A stretch of DNA of 64,000 nt from GCA-003244245 sp050699875 (GTDB lineage: Bacteria > Actinomycetota > Actinomycetes > Mycobacteriales > Pseudonocardiaceae). The position numbers and the translations under genes were made by a program. The number at the start of each line of letters is the position of its first letter. Within the stretch, counting starts at the first letter, position 1. The DNA lies in assembly GCA_050699875.1 (NCBI GenBank), contig JBOHFX010000146.1:18143-82142 (forward strand), written 5' to 3'. Of the stretch, positions 57,897-64,000 are shown piece by piece. The notes under the pieces are model-generated. The model ran no database searches, was not told the origin of the DNA, and saw nothing but the letters and a program-made list of their open reading frames with translations.

Positions 57897-59591
57897 CTAC
57901 AGCCCGGGAGAGAAGTTCGCCGTCACCGGCTCGAACAGTTTCGTGCGCCCGGCCCCCTCCCGCTCGGTCGGCACGGTGACAGACACCACCCAGAGCTGCG
58001 CTTTGGTCGCCATCAACCGCAGATACGTGGTGCGCCGCAGCTCGCCGCCCTCCTGGGTCCGGAAGGTGGCGTCCACCGCGCCGCCGGACAGCCGCTGGCG
58101 CTGGGTCTCCACGAGCTGGGGCAACCCCTGTGCCAGCTTGCGCAGGTAGGTGGTCAGGTACTGGTCGACGCCGCCGGGCAGCTCGCCGGTGATGCGCTCC
58201 ACCGCGATGACCTCCGAACCGTCCGGCGAGACGAAGCGCAGCATGATGCCGGGGTTGGACCCGAGCGCCCGCCACTCACGGAACTCCAGCCAGCTTTGCG
58301 GCACGCTGATGGTGAACCGGGCTGGTCGGGTGCCGTCCGGCTCGGTGACCTGAAGCACTCGGGACGCCAGCACCACGTCGTCATTGCTTGCCCCCACGGC
58401 GGCTCGGGTTCCGAGGTAGGGCAGGGCAGGTTTGCCGCTGATGATCCGGGCGGCGGCGAAACCGGTGATCGCGGCGCCGAAGAACAGCAGCACGGCCAGG
58501 GCCCACAGCATCGCCCGGCCTCCCGTGCCGGTGGAGTCTGTCCTGACATTGGCGATGAGGCTGGGGCCGGTGCGCTCAACCCGGTGCGCAGCGGCAGCGA
58601 CGCCACTGGTGTCAGTGGACCGGGCAAAGGGCAACGGGCCTGGGTCGGAGGCGAGCTGCCCGGTCCGCCGGCGCGGCGTCTTGAGGGCGTTCGGAGCGGT
58701 GGTGGCGGCGTTCGTCGCAGGTACCGGGACAGGGACCGGCACCCGGACGGGTCGTGTCACGGGCTGGGGATCGGCCGGCTCCGGCGGCGCTCCCAGCAGC
58801 CGGCGTACCTGCGACAGCGGAATCCGGTGCGCCGGATTCTTGACCATCAAGCCGCCGATCACCTCAGCGAGCGGTCCGGAACACGACGTCCTTGGCACCT
58901 CGCCCTGCACCACCGCGGCGACCGTTGCCATCGCGCTTCCCGCGTCGTAGGGAGGCCTGCCCTCGACGGCGGCGAACAGCGTCGCGCCGAGCCCCCACAG
59001 GTCCGACGCGGGATTGACCGGTCCGCCGGAGGCGATCTCGGGAGCGATGTAAGCGGGCGAGCCCAACATCAGACCGGTGGCGGTTAAGGTCTGATCGGCC
59101 GGGTTACGGGCGATGCCGAAGTCGGTGAGCTTGATCCGGCCGTCGTGAGCCACCAGCACGTTGCCGGGCTTGACGTCCCGGTGTGTGATGCCAGCTGCGT
59201 GTGCGGCTTGCAAGGCCGCTGCCACGGCGGCGCCGATGGCGATCACCCGCTGTGGCGGTAGGCCACCGTCCAGCAATAGCTCGGCCAGGCTACGGGACGG
59301 CACCAGCTCCATCACGACGAAGGGCGCAGCGCCTTCCCGGGCCACGTCGTAGAGGGTCACCACATTGGGGTGCGACAGGGAAGCGATAGCTCTGGCTTCA
59401 CGCAGCGAACGCTCCCGCAGCGCGTCCGCCTCGGCATCGGGTATGCCAGGAGGTAGCAGCACCTCTTTGATCGCGACCGCTCGTCCGAGCACCTCATCGT
59501 GTGCCGACCAGACCGTGCCCATGGTGCCCCGACCCAGCACCGCGGCGAGCCGGTACCGGCCCGCCACCAAGCGGGGCGCGGGGGTGGTCAC
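57897..59591 (-). CDS. Membrane serine/threonine protein kinase
   Basis: A 564-residue receptor-like kinase. The N-terminal kinase domain has RYRLAAVLGRGTMGTVWSAH (glycine loop), the ATP-binding Lys in VAIKEV (K42), HRDVKPGNVLV (catalytic Asp at residue 139), DFGIARN and the APE-like YIAPEIASGGPVNPASDLWG. After a Pro/Arg juxtamembrane region a single membrane helix (MLWALAVLLFFGAAITGFAA) leads to an extracytoplasmic domain of about 165 residues with no PASTA repeats. The external domain (TISVPQSWLEFREWRALGSN, LPQLVETQRQRLSGGAVDAT) may sense a signal. GTG 59591 is chosen; an upstream extension lacks family character. Confidence 0.93.
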   Translation of the reverse strand: MTTPAPRLVAGRYRLAAVLGRGTMGTVWSAHDEVLGRAVAIKEVLLPPGIPDAEADALRERSLREARAIASLSHPNVVTLYDVAREGAAPFVVMELVPSRSLAELLLDGGLPPQRVIAIGAAVAAALQAAHAAGITHRDVKPGNVLVAHDGRIKLTDFGIARNPADQTLTATGLMLGSPAYIAPEIASGGPVNPASDLWGLGATLFAAVEGRPPYDAGSAMATVAAVVQGEVPRTSCSGPLAEVIGGLMVKNPAHRIPLSQVRRLLGAPPEPADPQPVTRPVRVPVPVPVPATNAATTAPNALKTPRRRTGQLASDPGPLPFARSTDTSGVAAAAHRVERTGPSLIANVRTDSTGTGGRAMLWALAVLLFFGAAITGFAAARIISGKPALPYLGTRAAVGASNDDVVLASRVLQVTEPDGTRPARFTISVPQSWLEFREWRALGSNPGIMLRFVSPDGSEVIAVERITGELPGGVDQYLTTYLRKLAQGLPQLVETQRQRLSGGAVDATFRTQEGGELRRTTYLRLMATKAQLWVVSVTVPTEREGAGRTKLFEPVTANFSPGL

Positions 59592-59659
59592 GGCCCCATG
59601 ATGCCTGCCCAGCAGATTCCCGCGTTGTGGTGGCCGCCCAGGTATGACATACAGACGTA

Positions 59660-61288
59660 ATGGCGGACCAGGCCGGCCCGAAACAGTCACCTTCGGAAAT
59701 GTCGGACCTAGAAAAGTCGGCACAGTCCGGCATCGCGATCAAGCCGGTGTACCACGCGGATGACGTCGCGGCGGGGCTGGCCGAGCGGCTGGGTGAGCCC
59801 GGGCAGTTCCCGTTCACCCGTGGTGTGTATCCCACGATGTACACCCAACGTCCCTGGACGATGCGCCAGTACGCCGGGTACGGCACCGCCACCGAGTCCA
59901 ACGCCCGCTATCACCACCTCCTGCGGGCCGGGCAGACCGGTCTGTCGGTGGCTTTTGATCTGCCGACGCAGATGGGTTATGACTCGGACGAGGCCATCGC
60001 GCACGGCGAGATCGGTAAGGTTGGGGTGGCCATCGACTCCATCGATGACATGCGGACGCTGTTCCGCGGGATCCCGCTGGACGAGGTGTCCACCTCGATG
60101 ACAATCAACGCCCCCGCGAGCGTGCTGCTGTTGCTCTATCAACTGGTGGGCGAAGAGCAGGGTGTGCCGGGCTCGAAACTGACCGGGACGATTCAGAACG
60201 ACGTGCTCAAGGAGTACATCGCGCGGGGCACCTATATCTACCCGCCAGCACATTCGCTGCGGCTCACGTCGGACATCTTCGCCTATTGCAGGGCCGAGCT
60301 CCCGCGCTGGAACACCATCTCCATCTCCGGTTACCACATGGCCGAGGCGGGTGCGAACCCCGTGCAGGAGATCGCCTTCACCCTGGCCAACGGGGTGCAG
60401 TACGTGCAGGCGGCGCTGGACGCCGGGATGGTTGTCGACGAGTTCGCGCCACGGTTGTCGTTCTTTTTCGTCGCCCGCACCTCACTGCTCGAGGAGGTTG
60501 CCAAGTTCCGAGCCGCCCGACGGCTCTGGGCTCGAATGATGAAAGAGCGCTTCGACGTGCGCAATCCCAAGTCGCTGATGTTGCGATTCCACGCCCAGAC
60601 CGCCGGTGTGCAGCTCACCGCGCAGCAGCCCGAGGTCAACCTGATCCGGGTTACCACCCAGGCGATCGCCGCGATCTTCGGCGGTGCCCAGTCGCTGCAC
60701 ACCAACGCCTACGATGAGGCGATCGCGCTGCCCACCGAGAAGGCCGCCCGGCTGGCCCTGCGAACCCAGCAAGTGCTTGCCTACGAGACCGACCTGACGT
60801 CCACAGTCGATCCCTTCGCCGGCTCCTATGCGATCGAGGCGATGACCGATGAGATCGAAGCCGCCGCGGTGGCCTTGATCGACAAGGTGGACGAGTTCGG
60901 CGGTGCGGTGCGCGCCATCGAAGCGGGCTTTCAGAAATCGGAGATCGAGAAGACGGCATACCGCACGGCCGTTGAGGTCGACTCCGGTGACCGGGTGGTG
61001 GTCGGGGTCAACCGCTACCGTCAGGACAGCGAGGATCCCTACCAGCCCCTGCGGGTGGATCCGGCGATCGAGGACAGTGCCCGAGAACGGCTTTCAGTAC
61101 TGCGCTCGTCGCGATCATCCGTTGCCGTCGACCGCGTTCTGGACGACTTACGGCGCGCGGCGAAGGACGCACGCCGTAACGTCCTGTATCCGATGAAGCA
61201 GGCGCTGGCCGCGGGCGCCACCGTCGGTGAGGTGTGTCATGCGCTTCGCGAGGTGTGGGGTACCTACGTGCCGGCTGAGACGTTCTGA
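59660..61288 (+). CDS. Coenzyme B12-dependent acyl-CoA mutase, large subunit
   Basis: A 542-residue protein of the methylmalonyl-CoA mutase family. It contains only the TIM-barrel substrate domain: PFTRGVYPTMYTQRPWTMRQ, GLSVAFDLPTQMGYDSDEAI, RWNTISISGYHMAEAGANPV and SLHTNAYDEAIALPTEKAAR, then TVDPFAGSYAIEAMTDEIEA. The C-terminal cobalamin-binding domain (DxHxxG) is absent, so it needs a separate small subunit, as in isobutyryl-CoA mutase or 2-hydroxyisobutyryl-CoA mutase. That subunit is not in the window. Whether the substrate is isobutyryl-, methylmalonyl- or another acyl-CoA cannot be settled from sequence alone. The start is ATG 59660. Confidence 0.9.
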   Translation: MADQAGPKQSPSEMSDLEKSAQSGIAIKPVYHADDVAAGLAERLGEPGQFPFTRGVYPTMYTQRPWTMRQYAGYGTATESNARYHHLLRAGQTGLSVAFDLPTQMGYDSDEAIAHGEIGKVGVAIDSIDDMRTLFRGIPLDEVSTSMTINAPASVLLLLYQLVGEEQGVPGSKLTGTIQNDVLKEYIARGTYIYPPAHSLRLTSDIFAYCRAELPRWNTISISGYHMAEAGANPVQEIAFTLANGVQYVQAALDAGMVVDEFAPRLSFFFVARTSLLEEVAKFRAARRLWARMMKERFDVRNPKSLMLRFHAQTAGVQLTAQQPEVNLIRVTTQAIAAIFGGAQSLHTNAYDEAIALPTEKAARLALRTQQVLAYETDLTSTVDPFAGSYAIEAMTDEIEAAAVALIDKVDEFGGAVRAIEAGFQKSEIEKTAYRTAVEVDSGDRVVVGVNRYRQDSEDPYQPLRVDPAIEDSARERLSVLRSSRSSVAVDRVLDDLRRAAKDARRNVLYPMKQALAAGATVGEVCHALREVWGTYVPAETF

Positions 61289-61722
61289 TCCCCGCCGGTG
61301 CCGATCAGCGCCGTCAGGCAGAATCACCGGATGAGTACCGGGGGGTCCACTTCAGTCGCCGCCGTTGAGCGGCATCCGATCAGCCTGCGGCGGCTGCTCT
61401 TGCAGCGAAGCGGGGTACTCGACGACGTGTCGCTGGCGATGATGACGTATCCGGGGTCCGGCGACACCTGGGCGCGATACCATGGGCAAGCGCCCGAGAC
61501 CGGGTCTCTACACCAACAGGAGACGCGGCTACGGGATTGTTCCGGAGCGGGGACGGTGGCCGCTGGGTGCGCCCATGAAGTGATCCAGGGCTCTCCCGTC
61601 CACACCGATCGTCTTGGCCCCTGGCTTGCCGCCGCTTACCGCGTCGCTGTTACCGGGCTCAGCCGCTCCCCCCTGAGCAGATCTGAGGTCACCGCGTCGG
61701 CGACCTTTGCCGGAGGTGCTGT
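61289..61722. other. Gap between mutase and amidohydrolase genes
   Basis: These 434 bases carry at most one doubtful frame (61331-61726), described in its own entry. No palindrome or promoter motif stands out except a GGAGG (61711-61715) serving the amidohydrolase. Confidence 0.4.
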
Positions 61723-61726
61723 GTGA
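61331..61726 (+). CDS. Doubtful 131-aa open frame coupled to the amidohydrolase
   Basis: ATG 61331 to TGA 61726 gives a protein beginning MSTGGSTSVAAVERHPISLR with no recognisable domain, signal or membrane helix. The only support is that its stop overlaps the amidohydrolase GTG in a GTGA arrangement. No ribosome site precedes the ATG and the composition is irregular (SRSPLSRSEVTASATFAG near the end). It could be a chance frame or a decayed gene. Confidence 0.2.
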   Translation: MSTGGSTSVAAVERHPISLRRLLLQRSGVLDDVSLAMMTYPGSGDTWARYHGQAPETGSLHQQETRLRDCSGAGTVAAGCAHEVIQGSPVHTDRLGPWLAAAYRVAVTGLSRSPLSRSEVTASATFAGGAV

Positions 61727-62949
61727 CACTGCTGGAACCCAGTTTGCACCACCCAACCGGCGCGCCCCGCGACGTCGCGGCTGGTCGCGGTCCATCTTGG
61801 TTGGACGAGTGGCTGTCAAGGCACGGCGCCGACCTGGTCGGCTGGCGTCGGCAGGTCCACGCCCACCCGGAGCTCGCCTACCAGGAATACCGCACCACTG
61901 CACTGATCGCCGAGCAGCTCAGTAGCGCCGGCCTCAAACCCGCGGTGCTGCCCCTCGGTACCGGCCTGATCTGTGACGTCGGCACTGGCTCGCGATGTGT
62001 GGCGCTGCGGGCCGACATCGACGCGCTGCCGTTGTCGGAGGGCACCGGGCTGCCGTTCGCGTCCACTGTGGACGGCGCAATGCATGCTTGCGGGCACGAC
62101 GCGCACGTCGCGATCCTGATCGGCACAGCGCTCTGTCTGGCGTCCGCTCCGGTGCTACCGGGCCGGATCCGGCTGATCTTCCAACCAGCCGAGGAGGCGA
62201 TGCCCGGTGGCGCGCTGGACGTGGTCGGCGCCGGCGGTCTGTCCGGTGTGGACCGAATCTTCGCGCTGCACTGCGCTCCCCGGTTGCGGATCGGCCAGGT
62301 GGGCACCCGGGTCGGATCGATCACCTCGGCGGCCGACATGCTCGAGGTACGGTTGTCCTCGCCGGGTGGGCATACCGCGCGCCCGCACCTCACCGCTGAT
62401 CTGGTGCATGCGCTCGGAACCGTGATTACGGGCCTCCCGACGTTGCTGTCGCGCCGGGTCGACCCGCGCTCGGGTACCGTGCTTGTCTGGGGTGCGGTGC
62501 AGGCCGGCCAGGCTGCAAACACCGTTCCTGAGCGGGGATGGGTTCGCGGCACCCTGCGCACCGGTGACCACGGCGTCTGGGCGGATCTCGAACCGCTGGT
62601 TCGCGAGTTGGTCACCGCCCTGCTCACACCAACCGGCGTGGGCTTGGAGCTGCGACACGTCCGTGGCGTACCGCCAGTGGTCAACGAGCTGGTCAGCACG
62701 GGGCTGCTGCGCGACGGTGTCGTTGCGGCGCTGGGCACCGATGCGGTGACCAGCACTGAGCAGTCCTCTGGTGGCGAGGACTTCGGCTGGTATCTCGAGC
62801 ACCTGCCAGGATCAATGTGCCGCCTTGGCGTCTGGCCTGGTGAGGGCCCGCAGTGCGATTTGCATCAGCCGACCTTCGACCTCGATGAGCGCGCGCTGCC
62901 GCTCGGCGTGCGGGTCATGGTGCACGCTGCTCTGGCCGCACTCGCGTGA
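61723..62949 (+). CDS. M20-family amidohydrolase (AmiB1-like)
   Basis: A 408-residue metal-dependent hydrolase of the M20D peptidase group. Metal-site segments are RRQVHAHPELAYQEYRTT, CVALRADIDALPLSEGTGLP and GAMHACGHDAHVAILIGTAL (catalytic-site Asp/His), with PAEEAMPGGALDVVGAGGLS carrying the Glu pair. The dimerisation domain contains LEVRLSSPGGHTARPHLTAD. The substrates are probably N-acyl amino acids, amidated amino acids or cell-wall-derived amides. GTG 61723 has GGAGG at 7 bases. In M. tuberculosis amiB1 lies next to the purine nucleoside phosphorylase gene, as here with one kinase and one mutase gene between. Confidence 0.92.
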   Translation: MTLLEPSLHHPTGAPRDVAAGRGPSWLDEWLSRHGADLVGWRRQVHAHPELAYQEYRTTALIAEQLSSAGLKPAVLPLGTGLICDVGTGSRCVALRADIDALPLSEGTGLPFASTVDGAMHACGHDAHVAILIGTALCLASAPVLPGRIRLIFQPAEEAMPGGALDVVGAGGLSGVDRIFALHCAPRLRIGQVGTRVGSITSAADMLEVRLSSPGGHTARPHLTADLVHALGTVITGLPTLLSRRVDPRSGTVLVWGAVQAGQAANTVPERGWVRGTLRTGDHGVWADLEPLVRELVTALLTPTGVGLELRHVRGVPPVVNELVSTGLLRDGVVAALGTDAVTSTEQSSGGEDFGWYLEHLPGSMCRLGVWPGEGPQCDLHQPTFDLDERALPLGVRVMVHAALAALA

Positions 62950-63546
62950 CGGCAGCCGGCAGCGGCTGACCGCGAACCGGGTAGCGTAGGTGATTACCGG
63001 GTACAGTCGATGGCGGGCGGCTACGTGGTCGCGTCGCGCGCCGGATTCCGCCGCAGAGTCGCCGTCAGCCATGAGCACTGCGTCATCATTGGTTATCGCG
63101 GTGTAGCCGGCTTCCTCGGTGGCTAGGTAGCCATCGCCAGTTATCCTTGGTAATGGCTGCGGCCTTGCCCGCAATGGTGCAAGCCGGTCGCACCGGGCTC
63201 ACGGTCGGCGGATGTGCCGCGGGACTCTACAGCGCCGTCTCACTGCCCTGTGTGCCCTCAGGCATGAAGACGCTCACCAGCGACAATGTGGATCGGATGG
63301 CCGCTGGAAAGCTCGTGCGAGGTCGCGCGCTAGGTACTGAAGTTACTGGCAGATCGATAACCTTCCGACGCTGACTTAGTAGTCGAGAAATCGGCTTCGC
63401 GGCTAGGTGACGGGATATGAAGTTAGGTGGCGAATGGGTGTTGTCAGGCGACCTTTTACTCGTCATCGTGTTGATTAGCCAAATCGGCAATGCCGTCGAT
63501 AAGGCGTTCTGTTCCCGGTCCGTTGGGCCCTTTGAGGAGGATTTGC
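62950..63546. other. 597-bp region without a recognisable gene
   Basis: Open frames of up to 75 codons occur (for example 63153-63374) but none has family similarity, and the base composition is less GC-rich than in the flanking genes. Near 63440-63480 there is an AT-rich tract (ccttttactcgtcatcgtg) that could contain the promoter of the downstream Gly-rich protein. I see no inverted repeat larger than 6 bp. Confidence 0.4.
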
Positions 63547-63804
63547 ATGTCTCACGCGGTGAGCTTTGCTGAGATCCACGGGCAGCACGTGGAGCTGCTT
63601 CCCGCCCGTACCGTTCTGTCCGTGTTCCCCGCCTGCGGCTGCGGCAAGGGCAGTGGCGGCGGCGACGGCGGCGTCGGTGGCGACGGTGGCGCCGGCCAGG
63701 GCGGCATCGGCGTTAACCTGTTGAACATCAACCTGCTGGGCACCCAGACCAACTCTGCCGGTAACGGCGTCGGCGGCGCTGGCGGCGACGCCAACGGTGG
63801 CTGA
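63547..63804 (+). CDS. Gly-rich small protein with leader-like N-terminus (possible RiPP precursor or secreted structural protein)
   Basis: An 85-residue protein. ATG 63547 follows a strong GAGGAGG site at 6 bases. The N-terminus reads VSFAEIHGQHVELLPARTVL, an amphipathic, non-secretory segment. Next come SVFPACGCGKG with two Cys, a run of GG-spaced residues (GGGDGGVGGDGGAGQGGIG), a hydrophobic core VNLLNINLLGTQTNSAGNG and another Gly stretch. I recall other actinobacterial proteins sharing the ELLPARTVLS-type leader before different Gly-rich tails, which suggests a conserved leader with a variable core. No processing enzyme is visible before the window ends. A strong hairpin follows the gene. 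A non-RiPP structural role is equally possible. Confidence 0.7.
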   Translation: MSHAVSFAEIHGQHVELLPARTVLSVFPACGCGKGSGGGDGGVGGDGGAGQGGIGVNLLNINLLGTQTNSAGNGVGGAGGDANGG

Positions 63805-63839
63805 GTCAAGGGTCTGCTGATTTCAGTCGGTAATCACTT

Positions 63840-63867
63840 CGGTGCCGTTGGCTAGGGAACGGCACCG
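63840..63867 (+). terminator. Hairpin terminator after the Gly-rich gene
   Basis: The perfect 10-bp stem cggtgccgtt/aacggcaccg has an 8-base loop. It lies 35 bp after the stop codon, without a marked T run. It probably ends the transcript of the Gly-rich gene, so that gene is a separate unit. Confidence 0.7.
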
Positions 63868-63979
63868 GTATAGCCGGCGGCTAGGCTCAGGGCGGTGCTG
63901 GGGCAGCCGACTACCCCCCAGTCGTGCAGTATCGCCGCGCGATTACCTCTATCGCGTGCAAAGCCGTCGGCACTGGAGG

Positions 63980-64000
63980 GGTGACCGCAATGCGGTCACC
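63980..64000. repeat. Perfect palindrome at the window edge
   Basis: Arms ggtgaccgca and tgcggtcacc flank one central base and end exactly at the last base of the window. It may be an operator of a gene beyond the edge or a longer hairpin that is cut off here. Confidence 0.6.

Noticed and set aside
63153..63374. A 74-codon frame upstream of the Gly-rich gene
   Set aside because: No ribosome site or recognisable motif, and composition unlike coding sequence in this genome.

Overview
The window is chromosomal DNA of a high-GC actinobacterium, most likely a member of the Pseudonocardiales. The evidence is the strong GC bias at third codon positions, a BldC homologue, DUF4229/DUF3017/DUF3592 proteins, mycobacterial-type SOS boxes, and gene orders also known from Mycobacterium tuberculosis (resB-ccsB; menD-DUF3592-mgtA-menG; purN-purH). 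I cannot name the genus. I found no rRNA, tRNA or CRISPR array.

Layout. 1-5.6 kb: end of resB, ccsB, a MinD-like ATPase, bldC, a small acidic protein, and a two-gene operon of related proteins of unknown function. 5.6-19.7 kb: menaquinone genes menA, menE, menB, menD, menF and menG, interleaved with a secreted protein, an M1 metallopeptidase and two GT4 glycosyltransferases (the first mgtA-like). menC is not present. 20.2-24.7 kb: purN-purH, a SAM hydrolase and a DUF4185 protein. 24.6-26.7 kb: a decayed patch with a GT87 remnant, a histidine kinase whose membrane segment is replaced by a GCCACT hexanucleotide expansion, and a response regulator with two frameshifts and no C-terminus. 26.7-38.8 kb: the SOS mutasome imuA', imuB and dnaE2. 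Each gene has its own LexA box with a TAnnGT -10-like hexamer directly abutting it. About 5 kb of unrelated genes separate imuA' from imuB, and a C-terminally truncated SDR gene lies between imuB and dnaE2. 38.9-49.9 kb: a pentapeptide-repeat protein, a DUF606 transporter, folD, mdh, a DUF2252 protein, a ruined ABC-2 exporter operon, icd, trpS and cinA. 49.9-64 kb: an ABC half transporter, a DD-carboxypeptidase, a coiled-coil protein, a TetR gene with a near-perfect operator, purine nucleoside phosphorylase, a membrane serine/threonine kinase, a B12-dependent acyl-CoA mutase large subunit, an M20 amidohydrolase, and finally a small Gly-rich protein with a leader-like N-terminus.

Functional threads. 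resB/ccsB (cytochrome c maturation) and the men genes serve the respiratory chain; mdh and icd are TCA-cycle genes. folD supplies one-carbon units, including the formyl-tetrahydrofolate used by purN and purH. The mutasome carries out SOS-induced mutagenic repair. BldC and the glycosyltransferases fit an actinobacterial cell-envelope and development programme.

Decay is conspicuous. There are remnants of a DNA methyltransferase, an XRE regulator, an ISAs1-like transposase, a GT87 enzyme, a response regulator and an ABC exporter (frameshift, in-frame fusion and in-frame stop). Two further genes are truncated or frameshifted. Several intergenic gaps hold long palindromes that look like dispersed repeats. 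The best candidate for something undescribed is the Gly-rich, leader-bearing small protein at 63.5-63.8 kb; its neighbours lie beyond the window edge.
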